The translations under genes and the position numbers were made by a program. A stretch of DNA of 64,000 bases, from positions 1-64,000 of the forward strand of contig ONKQ01000019.1 of NCBI GenBank assembly GCA_900318465.1, in the 5' to 3' direction. This stretch comes from an uncultured Bacteroidales bacterium (GTDB lineage: Bacteria > Bacteroidota > Bacteroidia > Bacteroidales > F082). Shown piece after piece: positions 41,586-50,639 of this stretch (position 1 is its first letter; each line of letters begins with the position of its first letter). The notes beneath the pieces were generated by a model, which made no database searches, was not told where the DNA came from, and was given only the letters and a program-made list of their open reading frames with translations.

Positions 41586-43436
41586 ATGCGTAAAAATCTA
41601 TTACTTATCCTTTCGCTTTTCGCGACAACGCTGGCCTTTGCGCAAGAGCCGGCCACTTTCGAAGATGTGCCACTTGGTAGTGGTGGTATCTGGCAACCCC
41701 CTACTGGCGAAAATGAGATGCTCAGCGGCGGCTGGCTCTTTACCAATTCTACCCAATACGGCTATTGGGGCGGCTTTACGGCCTCCAACCGAACCGACCT
41801 GAGTCAGACGGGCTTGGATGCCCAATATACGGCAGCCACTGGCTGTGGCTATGACGGCTCTACCCAATATGCCGTGGCATATACCATGGGTGTGCAGACG
41901 GATGTCTATGCCACCGATGGGCAAATGCATACCGTCACAGGTTGCTATGTCACCAACAATCTGTGGACTTATCAGGACATTCTTCAAGGCGGGTATGGCG
42001 AGCCACCCTACGGTGGGCCTACAGGCAACGACCCTGACTGGTTCAAGGTGACAGCGACAGGTAAGAATGCCAGTGGACAAACTGTGGGCACATTGGATTT
42101 CTACCTTGCCGACTTCCGCTTTGCCAACAATGAGGAAGACTATGTCCTTAATACTTGGGAGTGGTTCGACCTCAGCCCTTTGGGTGATGTGGCCACCATT
42201 TCCTTTAGCCTTTCGTCATCAAGAGGCAGTGGCTACAACATGATTACGCCCGCCTATTTCTGCATGGACAACTTCAACGGTGGCGGCGCAGCTCCCGACC
42301 TTCCGCCTTATATCGTCAATCCCGTGCAGAATGTGGTGTTCAACAACTATCCGCAGACCCTCCAGGTCAACCTTGATGGCGTGGCCACCGACCCCGACGA
42401 CCCTGATGAAAACATCACGTATAGCATCGTCAGCAACTCCAATCCGAGTGCCTTGACCGCCACGATGAACGGAAAGATTTTGGTGATGACGCGCCAAAAC
42501 GCCAACCAAGCCACCGCCGACCTCACCATGCGCGCCACCAGCGACGGGCAGTCGGTTGATTTCAACGTCCATGTCATCATCAATGCATACGTCGACGAGC
42601 CGCCTTATATCGTCAATCCCGTGCAGAATGTGGTCTTCAACGAGTTTCCGCAGACCATCCAAGTCAACCTTGACGGCGTGGCCACCGACCCCGACGACCC
42701 TGATGAGAACATCGTTTACATGATTGTCGGCAATTCAAATTCCGATGCTTTGACAACCTCAATGAACGGGACGATTTTGGTGCTGACACGTCGCAACGAG
42801 AATGCGGCTGTGGCCGACCTCACCATGCGCGCCACCAGCGACGGGCAGTCGGTCAACTTCAATGTGCATGTCATCATCAATGCCGTTGTCGACAATCCGC
42901 CCTATATCGTCAACCCCGTGCAGGATGTCGTTTTCGATGATTTTCCACAAACCATCCAAATCGACCTTGACGGCGTGGCGACCGACCCCGACGACCCCGA
43001 TGAGAACATTGTTTACAGCATCGTTTCCAACTCTAATCCCGATGCCCTGACTGCCTCGTTGAACGGCAGAACCCTCGTGTTGGTTCGTGAAACGGAAGAC
43101 GAAGCCGAGGCTGACCTCATCATGCGCGCCATGAGCGACGGCCAGTTTGTGGATTTCAACATCCATGTCATCATTAAAGGGGTGGAGGGCTTGGACGAGA
43201 ATGCATCCAGTTTCATGGCCTATCCCAACCCGACTTCAGGGACGCTAACTTTGATGGTTGACGATGCGCAACGGTTTGATTATGAAGTCTATAACATTTC
43301 AGGCCAAATCATAATACATGGCAGTGCCATTGGCCAGGAAACCCGCATTGATTTGGGCGATTGTCCCATGGGGGTGTATTTCGTTTCCATTCTTTGGAAC
43401 GACAACCAGTTGATGCAGAAAGTGATGGTTCGATAA
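41586..43436 (+). CDS. DUF4465 surface protein with three tandem beta domains and type IX sorting signal
   Basis: 616 residues. Signal peptide MRKNLLLILSLFATTLAFA/Q. Residues ~22-235 form a DUF4465 domain (TFEDVPLGSGGIWQP..., TDVYATDGQMHTVTGCYVTNN, DFRFANNEEDYVLNTWEWFDLS, YFCMDNFNGG). Three near-identical 99-residue repeats then start at ~240, ~339 and ~438, each opening PPYIVNPVQ[ND]VVF and containing LDGVATDPDDPDENI. The last ~75 residues are a sorting domain (AYPNPTSGTLTLMV ... MQKVMVR), so the protein should cross the outer membrane by the type IX route. The cobalamin riboswitch directly upstream ties it to vitamin B12; surface capture of corrinoids is the likely role. No btuB or other uptake gene is in the window. 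Confidence 0.88.
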   Translation: MRKNLLLILSLFATTLAFAQEPATFEDVPLGSGGIWQPPTGENEMLSGGWLFTNSTQYGYWGGFTASNRTDLSQTGLDAQYTAATGCGYDGSTQYAVAYTMGVQTDVYATDGQMHTVTGCYVTNNLWTYQDILQGGYGEPPYGGPTGNDPDWFKVTATGKNASGQTVGTLDFYLADFRFANNEEDYVLNTWEWFDLSPLGDVATISFSLSSSRGSGYNMITPAYFCMDNFNGGGAAPDLPPYIVNPVQNVVFNNYPQTLQVNLDGVATDPDDPDENITYSIVSNSNPSALTATMNGKILVMTRQNANQATADLTMRATSDGQSVDFNVHVIINAYVDEPPYIVNPVQNVVFNEFPQTIQVNLDGVATDPDDPDENIVYMIVGNSNSDALTTSMNGTILVLTRRNENAAVADLTMRATSDGQSVNFNVHVIINAVVDNPPYIVNPVQDVVFDDFPQTIQIDLDGVATDPDDPDENIVYSIVSNSNPDALTASLNGRTLVLVRETEDEAEADLIMRAMSDGQFVDFNIHVIIKGVEGLDENASSFMAYPNPTSGTLTLMVDDAQRFDYEVYNISGQIIIHGSAIGQETRIDLGDCPMGVYFVSILWNDNQLMQKVMVR

Positions 43437-43610
43437 CTAAGTAGATGAGCAAATTTAGTTTACGTACATGATAATGGACTGCGGGACTGCGAGACTGCGG
43501 GACGTGGGACGTGGGACGTGGGACGCGAGACTGCAAGTCAAACAAATACCCGAAATCCTTTGTCCCCAAGTCCTTTGTCCCCAAGTCCCGTGGTGAAGTG
43601 TCGCCTATCG
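43437..43610. repeat. GGGAC-rich element, inverted orientation
   Basis: It starts right at the stop codon of the DUF4465 gene with the conserved end 'aagtagatgagcaaatttagtttac'. GGGACGT then repeats at 7-base spacing (43499-43525) and is followed by a complementary 'gtccccaagtcc' part. The 202-base gap contains nothing else recognisable. Confidence 0.8.
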
Positions 43611-43638
43611 ATCACAAGACAGTTGCTCTTTCAACTTT

Positions 43639-44337
43639 TCACAAACAATGCTTGACAAAGAATGAGAAGATGGTCAAACTGTCAGGATCTGTTTTGAACA
43701 TGTACTCGGGATGCCATTGGACGGCCCAAACGAAACGCTTGCCCGTCATTTGCACCGCTTCGATGATGCCGTCAGGGGCAACAGCCATCGGTATCAAGTC
43801 AACGCCGAGGTTTTTGGCGGCTTGGTGGTGCAGGGTGTTCACTTCGATGGTTTCTTTACCCAACAATGTCCTAAGTCCGCTTTCCAGCATGACACTATGG
43901 GTTGGGACACCGTAAGGCTTGCCTTGCCTGTGGACAATCTCTGAAGGATGCTGCGAGGGAAGGTCTTGCCAGAGTGTGCCGCCCAAAAACACATTGATGA
44001 ACTGGAGGCCACGGCAGATTCCGAGTATGGCCTTGTCGGAGGTCAGGGCTTTCGAAAGCAGGAGCCTTTCTAATTTGTCGCGTTCAGGACTGGAAACAAC
44101 GGAAGGGTCATCCTTCGCCCCATAAAGCTCAGGGGTGACATCCTGACCTCCTGTAAAAAGGAATCCGTCGCAGGTTTCCACAATCCGGTCGGCGTCCTTT
44201 TCCGACATTTCAAGGGGCAAGACGACAGGGATGCCCCCGGCAGCCTTGATGCCGTCCAAATAATCCGGCAACATCCAAACACTTTTGCGCTCAGCATCCC
44301 AAAGCGGCGTAACGCCTATAATCGGTGACTGTTTCAT
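43639..44337 (-). CDS. gamma-glutamyl-gamma-aminobutyrate hydrolase-like class I amidotransferase
   Basis: 232 residues of the peptidase C26/PuuD type. It has an oxyanion and start motif FTGGQDVTPELYG, nucleophile Cys108 in GICRGLQFINV, and the catalytic His209/Glu211 in WAVQWHPEYM. It is cytosolic. Such enzymes hydrolyse gamma-glutamyl bonds, for instance in putrescine breakdown, but no puu genes are nearby, so the substrate is open. A -7 box at 44391-44398 supports the start. Confidence 0.9.
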   Translation of the reverse strand: MKQSPIIGVTPLWDAERKSVWMLPDYLDGIKAAGGIPVVLPLEMSEKDADRIVETCDGFLFTGGQDVTPELYGAKDDPSVVSSPERDKLERLLLSKALTSDKAILGICRGLQFINVFLGGTLWQDLPSQHPSEIVHRQGKPYGVPTHSVMLESGLRTLLGKETIEVNTLHHQAAKNLGVDLIPMAVAPDGIIEAVQMTGKRFVWAVQWHPEYMFKTDPDSLTIFSFFVKHCL

Positions 44338-44390
44338 AAAATTTCTCCCATTGGATTAAGCGTGTTTTCTTGTTCAGAGCTTATTTTTTG

Positions 44391-44398
44391 CAAAGATA
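44391..44398 (-). promoter_or_regulatory. -7 box for the C26 hydrolase gene
   Basis: TATCTTTG on the minus strand, 53 bases before the ATG at 44337. The remaining part of the 380-base gap (44338-44717) holds a perfect palindrome at 44486-44504, a possible gene relic and the promoter of the next gene. Confidence 0.6.
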
Positions 44399-44485
44399 GG
44401 GATTTTTCCGAGGCCTGTAAATTGGTTTGAGGGAAAATTGCTAATATTGCAGTTTAAAATGGCAACGTTATGGACAAGTCGATAA

Positions 44486-44504
44486 GCTCCCCAAGTTGGG
44501 GAGC
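44486..44504. repeat. perfect palindrome GCTCCCCAAGTTGGGGAGC-type
   Basis: Arms GCTCCCCAA/TTGGGGAGC around a single central base. It is of the same general style as the palindromes at 1985-2033 and 14725-14905. Confidence 0.7.
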
Positions 44505-44615
44505 AAATATTCCAGCAAGTTGATGGAGAAATGGTTGCGATAAACCTCAAAGATTAAAAGGCACTATTCCCACCATCAAGGAGATTGAGGAGAAGCTGAA
44601 GGATTTTTCTGGGTG
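44505..44615 (+). pseudogene. possible gene relic
   Basis: Short protein-like stretches in two frames (KYSSKLMEKWLR, then GTIPTIKEIEEKLKDFSG before a TGA at about 44613) suggest the tail of a decayed gene. Family not recognised. Confidence 0.25.
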
Positions 44616-44626
44616 ATTGGGTTTTA

Positions 44627-44657
44627 TTTGTTTGTGAGCAGATTTTTCCTACCTTTG
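44627..44657 (+). promoter_or_regulatory. complete Bacteroidetes-type promoter for the HD-GHKL gene
   Basis: TTTG at 44627-44630, a 19-base spacer, and TACCTTTG at 44650-44657. This matches the -33/-7 arrangement of the Bacteroidetes primary sigma factor. Confidence 0.75.
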
Positions 44658-44717
44658 CGGGTCGGTAATCTTCTCGATTATACACAGATTAGCAAAACAT
44701 CCTAAAAAGGCAATAAT

Positions 44718-47700
44718 ATGGGTAATCAAAACAACACTTTTGAAGGACACTTGAACTCTTTTAAGGACCTAAAAGCACAAGAATTGGCAGCGGCTTGGAT
44801 TATAAATAAAAGAGAACTATCAAAACCGCTTTCCACGATTACAACAGCGTTTCCCACCTATAGTTTGCACGATGCCAGTCATTCGCAAACCATCATTGAG
44901 ACTATCGAACGCCTTTTGGGAAACAACATTAGGAAATTAAGCGCCACGGACACTTTCATGTTGCTTATGGCGGCCTATACACACGATTTGGGAATGTTTC
45001 TTTCGTATAAGACGATTGAAGACAAGTGGAAAACGAAAGATTTTGCCAAAAAGATCAACGAACTTGAGAACTATCGTGACCCACAAATAGCAAAAGCAGC
45101 AAAACTCTTGCATGAAACACAGGAAAAGTTTAATAGTACAGCCAATAACTCCAGCAACGGCACCATGCTTTGGGCACTTGAAGTTAAGAATGCCGTGACA
45201 CTTCTCACCATTGAATTGTTCAGAGGTGAACACGCCAAAAGGAGTGAGGACTATCTAAATAACGATAGCGAATTTGCAAAACTATTGGCAAACATCAACC
45301 AGTACGGAGGATTGAGACCAACCCTTGCCAAAATTGCCTATCTGCATTGCGAAGATTTTAGCAAAGTTTTTGTTCTTGATAAAGAAGCCAATGGCTACAC
45401 AGGTACTGGCGATATGTGCCATCCTCGTTTTGTTGCTTGCATGATTAGGTTGGGCGACCTTCTTGATTTTGACAACAACAGGTTCAACAACTTTGCGTTG
45501 GCTATGGTCAAAGAAGTGCCGGAAACATCCCTCGTCCACTATAGGAAGCACCTCTCCACTGGTGACGAAACATCTCTCATTTCTCCAAATGAAATCAGAG
45601 TGTCATTCAATTGCCTACAAGACGACGTCTATCGTGAAGCCGCCAAGTGGAAAAAGATGGTGGAACAGGAACTATACAACATGCACGCCTTTTGGCCTGA
45701 AATTGTACCTGAAGAATTGTCAGGCAACGGAAGGAACGGATTCCGACTCCCCAGCGCAAAGCAAATCAACATCAAACTTAAATACCAAGGCAAAGAGAAT
45801 CCGAATCCAGACTTAATGCACCTCCGCTTCGACATCTCAAGCAAGAAAACTTTTGAGATGCTAAAAGGTGGTGCCATCTATAAGAATCCCGGACGTGTGT
45901 TCCTGCGTGAGATTGTGCAGAACGCTATGGACGCCACCAAATTGCAGATTTGGAAGGACTTGAATGCAGGATACTATTTACCTTTTAATTTGCATAATCC
46001 AGACAGAGAAATAAAAACAATAGACGACATCAAATTCTCCGATGATATTCCCATCGAAGTTTATAAAAAATACCCCATCAATTTAAGTGTAAGATATATC
46101 GATGAAAAAGAAGTCATCCGTGTTGTTTGCGATGACTATGGGACAGGCATCTCTGAGGAAAGCCTAATACGTATGACTAGTAAGGTAGGCGAAAGCCGTA
46201 AAGCTGACAAGGGCTATGAAAAGACCATCGAAGGAATGCCTTATTTTCTCCAACCTACAGCCGCCTTCGGATTAGGATTGCAGACCGTTTTTTATGTTGC
46301 AGATGAATTCACGGTGGAAACCGCTTATCCAGGAGAGCCTCCACGACGCATTGTATTCCACACTTCCGCCGACGGGAGTTACTGTTCCATTGCTGAAGAA
46401 AACATAAATACTCATCGTGGAACCAAAGTGATTATCGATATTGACAAAGACCATTTTGGAAATTTAGTCGAATTGTATGAAGTGGAATCATACCAATTCA
46501 ATATTTCCCCAGTAAGCATTTGTTACTATATCCCAGAAAAAATAGACAAGTATGTCCAAGAAACATTCAAACAGACAGAAAGCATTCCCTTTTACTATCA
46601 GTCTCCATTTTTGACATTCCACCCTCAAAAAGCTAACAATGAGTTTAATCACATCAAAGACGATTCTTGTTTTCGAGTCTCAAACAAAATAATTGACAGG
46701 TATATTGTTTTTAGAATTGAAGAAACTCTATCTGGATACATTCTTGAGTTTAGTTTTGATACTTCACTCCATTCACATTCCAATTCTTTAGTTAATGGAC
46801 ATCTACTATATAGAGATATTCCAATAAATGATAGTTTTCATTTTCTCGGAGAAAATCATGTTGATATTATTCGATGGAATCTATTTTGTAGAGAGGCTGA
46901 CACACTCATCACAATTTCGCGAGACAAACTATTATCTCAAGGTCGTGCATGGTGCAGTAAAACAATTAACAAACTAATGCCTAACATTATCAAATTGACC
47001 CACGAAAATCTTCTGAATGAATACAATAGACTCTCATACGATCTTCTTCAATATCAGTATTGCTCTTTATGCCTAATAGATTGGCAAATGGCAAACCCTG
47101 TAATCACAAACCATACTCCAATAAATGGTATTACACTTTCTTCCGCTTGGGTTTCCGACAATAATTTAGAACCTGTTTTGGTAGAGGACTTATTGAATGC
47201 TTCCCATTTTCTTTATACACCCACATATCGTAATAGATTTCGAAGAATAGAATTCCCAATTACTACTTCAAATTCAAATAAAGGCATTATCTGCTGGGCA
47301 GACTTTGTCAACTCCATACCAAGCATCTATATTTGCACTAAAATAGAATGCTTTTCTATCACAGATACAAACGAAAAAAAGCATACTCGAAAGGGGTTTC
47401 ATTTGAATAGAAACGCTGATTCTATTATTCAAACTGTCACAATTTCCAAAGAAGATATTGGAGAAATAAATGTTTTTACAGACGAATTACTTCCTGGTCT
47501 TGAACTTAATAACTCCAATGATTACAAGACCATTATAGTCAAAAATACTGCACCAACATTGATATATGCACCGCCTTATCACTGCAATTGTTGGATATAC
47601 CCCCTAAAATATATTTTACAATATATTGCAGAGGATAGGGATATAGTTTTAAGGGATGATCTCAAACAAAAACTTGAAACGGAATGGATTCAAAAGCTAG

Positions 47701-47843
47701 TACCTGATTATATTGTCAAAATAATCCAAAAACACAGTATTTTGGATAACATTCCAAAGGAAGAAGAAATCTACAACGCCTATATTCGCCTCATCCTTGA
47801 CAGTAAATTTGGTTTTGAGAAGCCTTCTGAACAGAAAAAGTAA
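44718..47843 (+). CDS. HD-domain protein fused to a GHKL/Hsp90-like ATPase
   Basis: 1041 residues, no signal or membrane segment. The N-terminal ~250 residues are an HD-type metal-dependent phosphohydrolase-like domain (LHDASHSQTI with His51/His55; AAYTHDLGMF with His89/Asp90; later RLGDLLDFDNNRF). From about residue 375 there is a GHKL ATPase: N-box LREIVQNAMDAT (~396-407), G1 DDYGTGIS (~472), lid/G2 TAAFGLGLQTVF (~514) and HRGTKVII. The C-terminal half has no recognised domain, is more AT-rich, and could be a client or nucleic-acid-binding region. The combination recalls Hsp90-like proteins of bacterial conflict systems. It has its own promoter and is apparently a single-gene unit. Role in defence or stress is inference. 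Confidence 0.8.
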   Translation: MGNQNNTFEGHLNSFKDLKAQELAAAWIINKRELSKPLSTITTAFPTYSLHDASHSQTIIETIERLLGNNIRKLSATDTFMLLMAAYTHDLGMFLSYKTIEDKWKTKDFAKKINELENYRDPQIAKAAKLLHETQEKFNSTANNSSNGTMLWALEVKNAVTLLTIELFRGEHAKRSEDYLNNDSEFAKLLANINQYGGLRPTLAKIAYLHCEDFSKVFVLDKEANGYTGTGDMCHPRFVACMIRLGDLLDFDNNRFNNFALAMVKEVPETSLVHYRKHLSTGDETSLISPNEIRVSFNCLQDDVYREAAKWKKMVEQELYNMHAFWPEIVPEELSGNGRNGFRLPSAKQINIKLKYQGKENPNPDLMHLRFDISSKKTFEMLKGGAIYKNPGRVFLREIVQNAMDATKLQIWKDLNAGYYLPFNLHNPDREIKTIDDIKFSDDIPIEVYKKYPINLSVRYIDEKEVIRVVCDDYGTGISEESLIRMTSKVGESRKADKGYEKTIEGMPYFLQPTAAFGLGLQTVFYVADEFTVETAYPGEPPRRIVFHTSADGSYCSIAEENINTHRGTKVIIDIDKDHFGNLVELYEVESYQFNISPVSICYYIPEKIDKYVQETFKQTESIPFYYQSPFLTFHPQKANNEFNHIKDDSCFRVSNKIIDRYIVFRIEETLSGYILEFSFDTSLHSHSNSLVNGHLLYRDIPINDSFHFLGENHVDIIRWNLFCREADTLITISRDKLLSQGRAWCSKTINKLMPNIIKLTHENLLNEYNRLSYDLLQYQYCSLCLIDWQMANPVITNHTPINGITLSSAWVSDNNLEPVLVEDLLNASHFLYTPTYRNRFRRIEFPITTSNSNKGIICWADFVNSIPSIYICTKIECFSITDTNEKKHTRKGFHLNRNADSIIQTVTISKEDIGEINVFTDELLPGLELNNSNDYKTIIVKNTAPTLIYAPPYHCNCWIYPLKYILQYIAEDRDIVLRDDLKQKLETEWIQKLVPDYIVKIIQKHSILDNIPKEEEIYNAYIRLILDSKFGFEKPSEQKK

Positions 47844-47859
47844 GAGAACACTCAAACAT

Positions 47860-48636
47860 TCACCCCATCACCACATCCAACACCATCATCAGCACAAAAC
47901 CGACAGCGAAGCCGATGGTGCTGAGGTTGGAATGTTCGCCAGACGAGGCTTCGGGAATCAGTTCCTCGACCACCACATAACACATGGCGCCGGCGGCGAA
48001 AGCCAACATATACGGCAGCATCGGCATAAGCCATGCGGCCAATAGCACTACTAATAAACCGCCCAACGGCTCAACCACACCGCTCAGACTGGCAATGAGG
48101 AACGAGCGCCATTTGCTGTTGCCCTCGGCGCACATCGGCATAGAGATGATGGCTCCTTCGGGGATGTTTTGGATGGCGATGCCGAGCGAAACGGCCACGG
48201 CACCCGCCAACGACACGCCTCCAGCCCCTTGCGAGGCGGCGGCAAACACCACACCCACAGCCATGCCCTCGGGCAGGTTGTGGATGGTGACGGCCAAAGC
48301 CAACATCGCCGTGCGTGAGAGTTTTGAACGCGGCCCTTCGGGATGGGCTGAGCCAAGGTGAAGGTGGGGCGTGAGTTCGTCCAAGAGCAGCAAGAAACCG
48401 ACACCCGCAAGGAAACCTATGGCAGCTGGCCATACAGCCCAACTGCCGCTCTCCGCCCGCATCTCAATGGCTGGGATGAGCAGCGACCACACCGAGGCCG
48501 CCACCATCACACCCGAAGCAAAGCCCAACAACGATTTCTGCAACCGCGCCGACATGTCCTTTTTCATGAAAAAGACAAATGCCGCGCCAAGCATCGTGCC
48601 CAACAAAGGGATTAATAAACCTATCGTTATGCCCAT
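47860..48636 (-). CDS. ZIP-family metal transporter (ZupT-like)
   Basis: 258 residues with about eight membrane helices. The metal-binding helices read TIHNLPEGMAVG and AIQNIPEGAIIS, the paired HNxPEG/QNxPEG signatures of ZIP importers in helices 4 and 5. A His-containing loop (LTPHLHLGSAHPEG) lies between helices 3 and 4. It imports divalent cations such as Zn2+ or Fe2+ into the cytoplasm. It lies 5 bases after the histidine phosphatase gene. Confidence 0.92.
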   Translation of the reverse strand: MGITIGLLIPLLGTMLGAAFVFFMKKDMSARLQKSLLGFASGVMVAASVWSLLIPAIEMRAESGSWAVWPAAIGFLAGVGFLLLLDELTPHLHLGSAHPEGPRSKLSRTAMLALAVTIHNLPEGMAVGVVFAAASQGAGGVSLAGAVAVSLGIAIQNIPEGAIISMPMCAEGNSKWRSFLIASLSGVVEPLGGLLVVLLAAWLMPMLPYMLAFAAGAMCYVVVEELIPEASSGEHSNLSTIGFAVGFVLMMVLDVVMG

Positions 48637-48641
48637 ATTTT

Positions 48642-49925
48642 TTATTGCTTTGCTATCGTTTCAACAAATCGTTTCATCAATGCTTCGTAGGGATACAGCC
48701 CGTCGTCGTTGGCGGTCAGGCCTTTCAGATGGATGGGAAACTTTACAGGCGGGTTCTCCAAGTCCAACAAGGTCATGTTGCGCAATTGTTCGGTGCTTTG
48801 ATAAACGAGGTTGAGCGCGGCAAAAACCTGTCCCTCAGCGTCTTCCCATTTCTCGATGACCAACTTGCAGCCGATGGGTGTCTTTTTCTCGATGGTCTGC
48901 GGCAGGCTGTAGTCCTCCGCATCCAACGCGGCCAACACGCTACCGATATTGGAATCATGGCCGCAAAGGAAAGTGAACTTTCGTCCGTCGCATTGCAATT
49001 CCTCAAGCATTGTCCGCAAAAGCGGATTCGCCACCTGACAGGCCACAGCGGGCGCGGTGAACAGCACGTCGCCGTACCAGTCCTTGATTTCAGAGATGCT
49101 TTCCCAATCCTCTTGGCTCAACTTGTGACCAAAGGCAGCCTTCACCTCGTCGGGTTCTTCGTAGTATTGCAGGACGAGTGCATCGGCGGCCTGACAAGCG
49201 AGGCGCATCGAGCCACCCATGCCTGGCTCGCGGTTTTTTACGAGATACACATGCGCGTCGTCGGTGCGGAAATGGCAGGTGTCGCCTTCGAGGCAGGCTC
49301 GGCTTTGCTCCATGTCGAGCACTCGTTCTAATAGCTTATAGTTGTCAGCCATTTTCTCTCCAATGCCAGTCATGCCTTTTTCGCCACCCATGGCGGCAAT
49401 CTGTTGTTGCGCCAAAGCCTTGAAGTCTTCATTGTCATCCGTGATTTGCGGGTTGAACACGGGGTCCATCTTGCCCACTTCGCAATGGTGTTCGATGCGG
49501 ACATTGGCCACGGGCAGCATCCCCGAAGAAAAATACTGTGCCGTTGCGATGGTGCGCTGCTTCGAGTTGGCATAGAAGCGCATGGCGCCCTCGGCGGGGA
49601 TTTCGTTCTCTTGCATCAGTCCCTCGCTGACGAGCCATTTGCGGAAATACTGGCCCATCATGGTTTCCAATGCGCCGCCACGCAGCGATAGTTCACTTGG
49701 TGCCGATGACCAATGATACCATTCATGAGGCGTGATGCGTTGCAATGCCGACTGTCTTCCCGAAAGGGGAGAGCGGATATTGTGGCGGCTCATCACCACG
49801 ACTTGTTTCAAGGTGTAACGCTTGTGGAAATCGTCTGGACGATGGGCTTGGGCAACAACGGAAAACGATGCCCACAGCAAAAGCATCCAAAGGATGAGGA
49901 CTGGACGTTTGGACATAGGAAACAA
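48642..49925 (-). CDS. periplasmic histidine-type phosphatase with variant RHN motif
   Basis: 427 residues with a signal peptide (VLILWMLLLWASFSVVAQA). The phosphohistidine motif is SRHNIRSP (Arg47, His48, Arg51) instead of the common RHGxRxP. The distal acid motif is CGHDSNIGSVLAAL. The rest fits the acid phosphatase/phytase or MINPP-like branch 2 fold (YANSKQRTIATAQYFSSG). It is probably a secreted phosphomonoesterase; substrate unknown. The start is either 49925 or 49916. It is upstream of the ZIP gene and downstream of a glutathione peroxidase gene on the same strand. Confidence 0.82.
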   Translation of the reverse strand: MFPMSKRPVLILWMLLLWASFSVVAQAHRPDDFHKRYTLKQVVVMSRHNIRSPLSGRQSALQRITPHEWYHWSSAPSELSLRGGALETMMGQYFRKWLVSEGLMQENEIPAEGAMRFYANSKQRTIATAQYFSSGMLPVANVRIEHHCEVGKMDPVFNPQITDDNEDFKALAQQQIAAMGGEKGMTGIGEKMADNYKLLERVLDMEQSRACLEGDTCHFRTDDAHVYLVKNREPGMGGSMRLACQAADALVLQYYEEPDEVKAAFGHKLSQEDWESISEIKDWYGDVLFTAPAVACQVANPLLRTMLEELQCDGRKFTFLCGHDSNIGSVLAALDAEDYSLPQTIEKKTPIGCKLVIEKWEDAEGQVFAALNLVYQSTEQLRNMTLLDLENPPVKFPIHLKGLTANDDGLYPYEALMKRFVETIAKQ

Positions 49926-49940
49926 TATTTTACGGCTGTA

Positions 49941-50609
49941 TTATTCTTTCAAGAGCCGCTGGATTTCCTCTTCCAATTCGGTTGGTGCAACCATAGGCTC
50001 GAAGCGGAGGATGGTCTTCCCGTCTTTGGAAATCAGGAACTTGCCGAAGTTCCAACGGATGGCATCGCCTTGGTCGAAGCCCGTTTCGGTTTTTTGGTGG
50101 ATTTCGTCGAGCATTGCCGCAAATTCCTCAGTGCCTTCGGGATAACCCTTGAAAGGAGCCTGTTCCTTCAAATAGGTGTAGAGCGGACTTTCATTCTCGC
50201 CGTTGACATCAATCTTGTCGAACAGCGGGAAAGTGACGTTGTAAGTCAGCGAGCAGAAACTCTGAATCTCCTCGTTGGTGCCGGGTTCTTGGCCGAGGAA
50301 TTGGTTGCACGGGAAGGCCAGAATCTCGAAGCCTTGGTCGTTGTATTTCCGATAAAGGGCTTCAAGGCCTTCGTACTGCGGGGTAAGGCCGCATTTGCTC
50401 GCCACGTTGACGATGAGCAGCACCTTGCCTTTGTAGTTGGCTAACGACACATCGCTTCCGTCCATGTCCTTGACTGTGATGTCATAGATGCCGGTAGTTT
50501 GTTCGGCCACAGGTTCAGTTTCCGCAACTTGGGCGGTCTTCTTGTTTTGGTTGTTGCAGCCTGAGGCCATCATCAGAGCCACTATTGCGAGAAATAATGC
50601 TTTTTTCAT
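49941..50609 (-). CDS. lipoprotein glutathione peroxidase-family protein
   Basis: 222 residues. Lipobox MASGC (Cys18), then a thioredoxin-like glutathione peroxidase core. The peroxidatic residue is Cys73 in NVASKCGLTPQY (not selenocysteine), with Gln103 in FPCNQFLGQEPG and the Trp/Asn pair IRWNFGKFLI. Non-selenium forms usually draw electrons from thioredoxin. The lipid anchor puts it outside the cytoplasm, to remove hydroperoxides. It is first of three closely spaced minus-strand genes (peroxidase, histidine phosphatase, ZIP transporter). Confidence 0.92.
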   Translation of the reverse strand: MKKALFLAIVALMMASGCNNQNKKTAQVAETEPVAEQTTGIYDITVKDMDGSDVSLANYKGKVLLIVNVASKCGLTPQYEGLEALYRKYNDQGFEILAFPCNQFLGQEPGTNEEIQSFCSLTYNVTFPLFDKIDVNGENESPLYTYLKEQAPFKGYPEGTEEFAAMLDEIHQKTETGFDQGDAIRWNFGKFLISKDGKTILRFEPMVAPTELEEEIQRLLKE

Positions 50610-50639
50610 CTTGAATTGGATTTGAAATTTGGGCTATTC

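Noticed and set aside
41185-41802. Plus-strand open frame of 205 codons
   Set aside because: It covers the cobalamin riboswitch and the start of the DUF4465 gene in another frame. The RNA motif blocks explain the sequence better.
49941-50609. Selenoprotein reading of the glutathione peroxidase
   Set aside because: The active-site codon is a Cys codon and there is no in-frame TGA.
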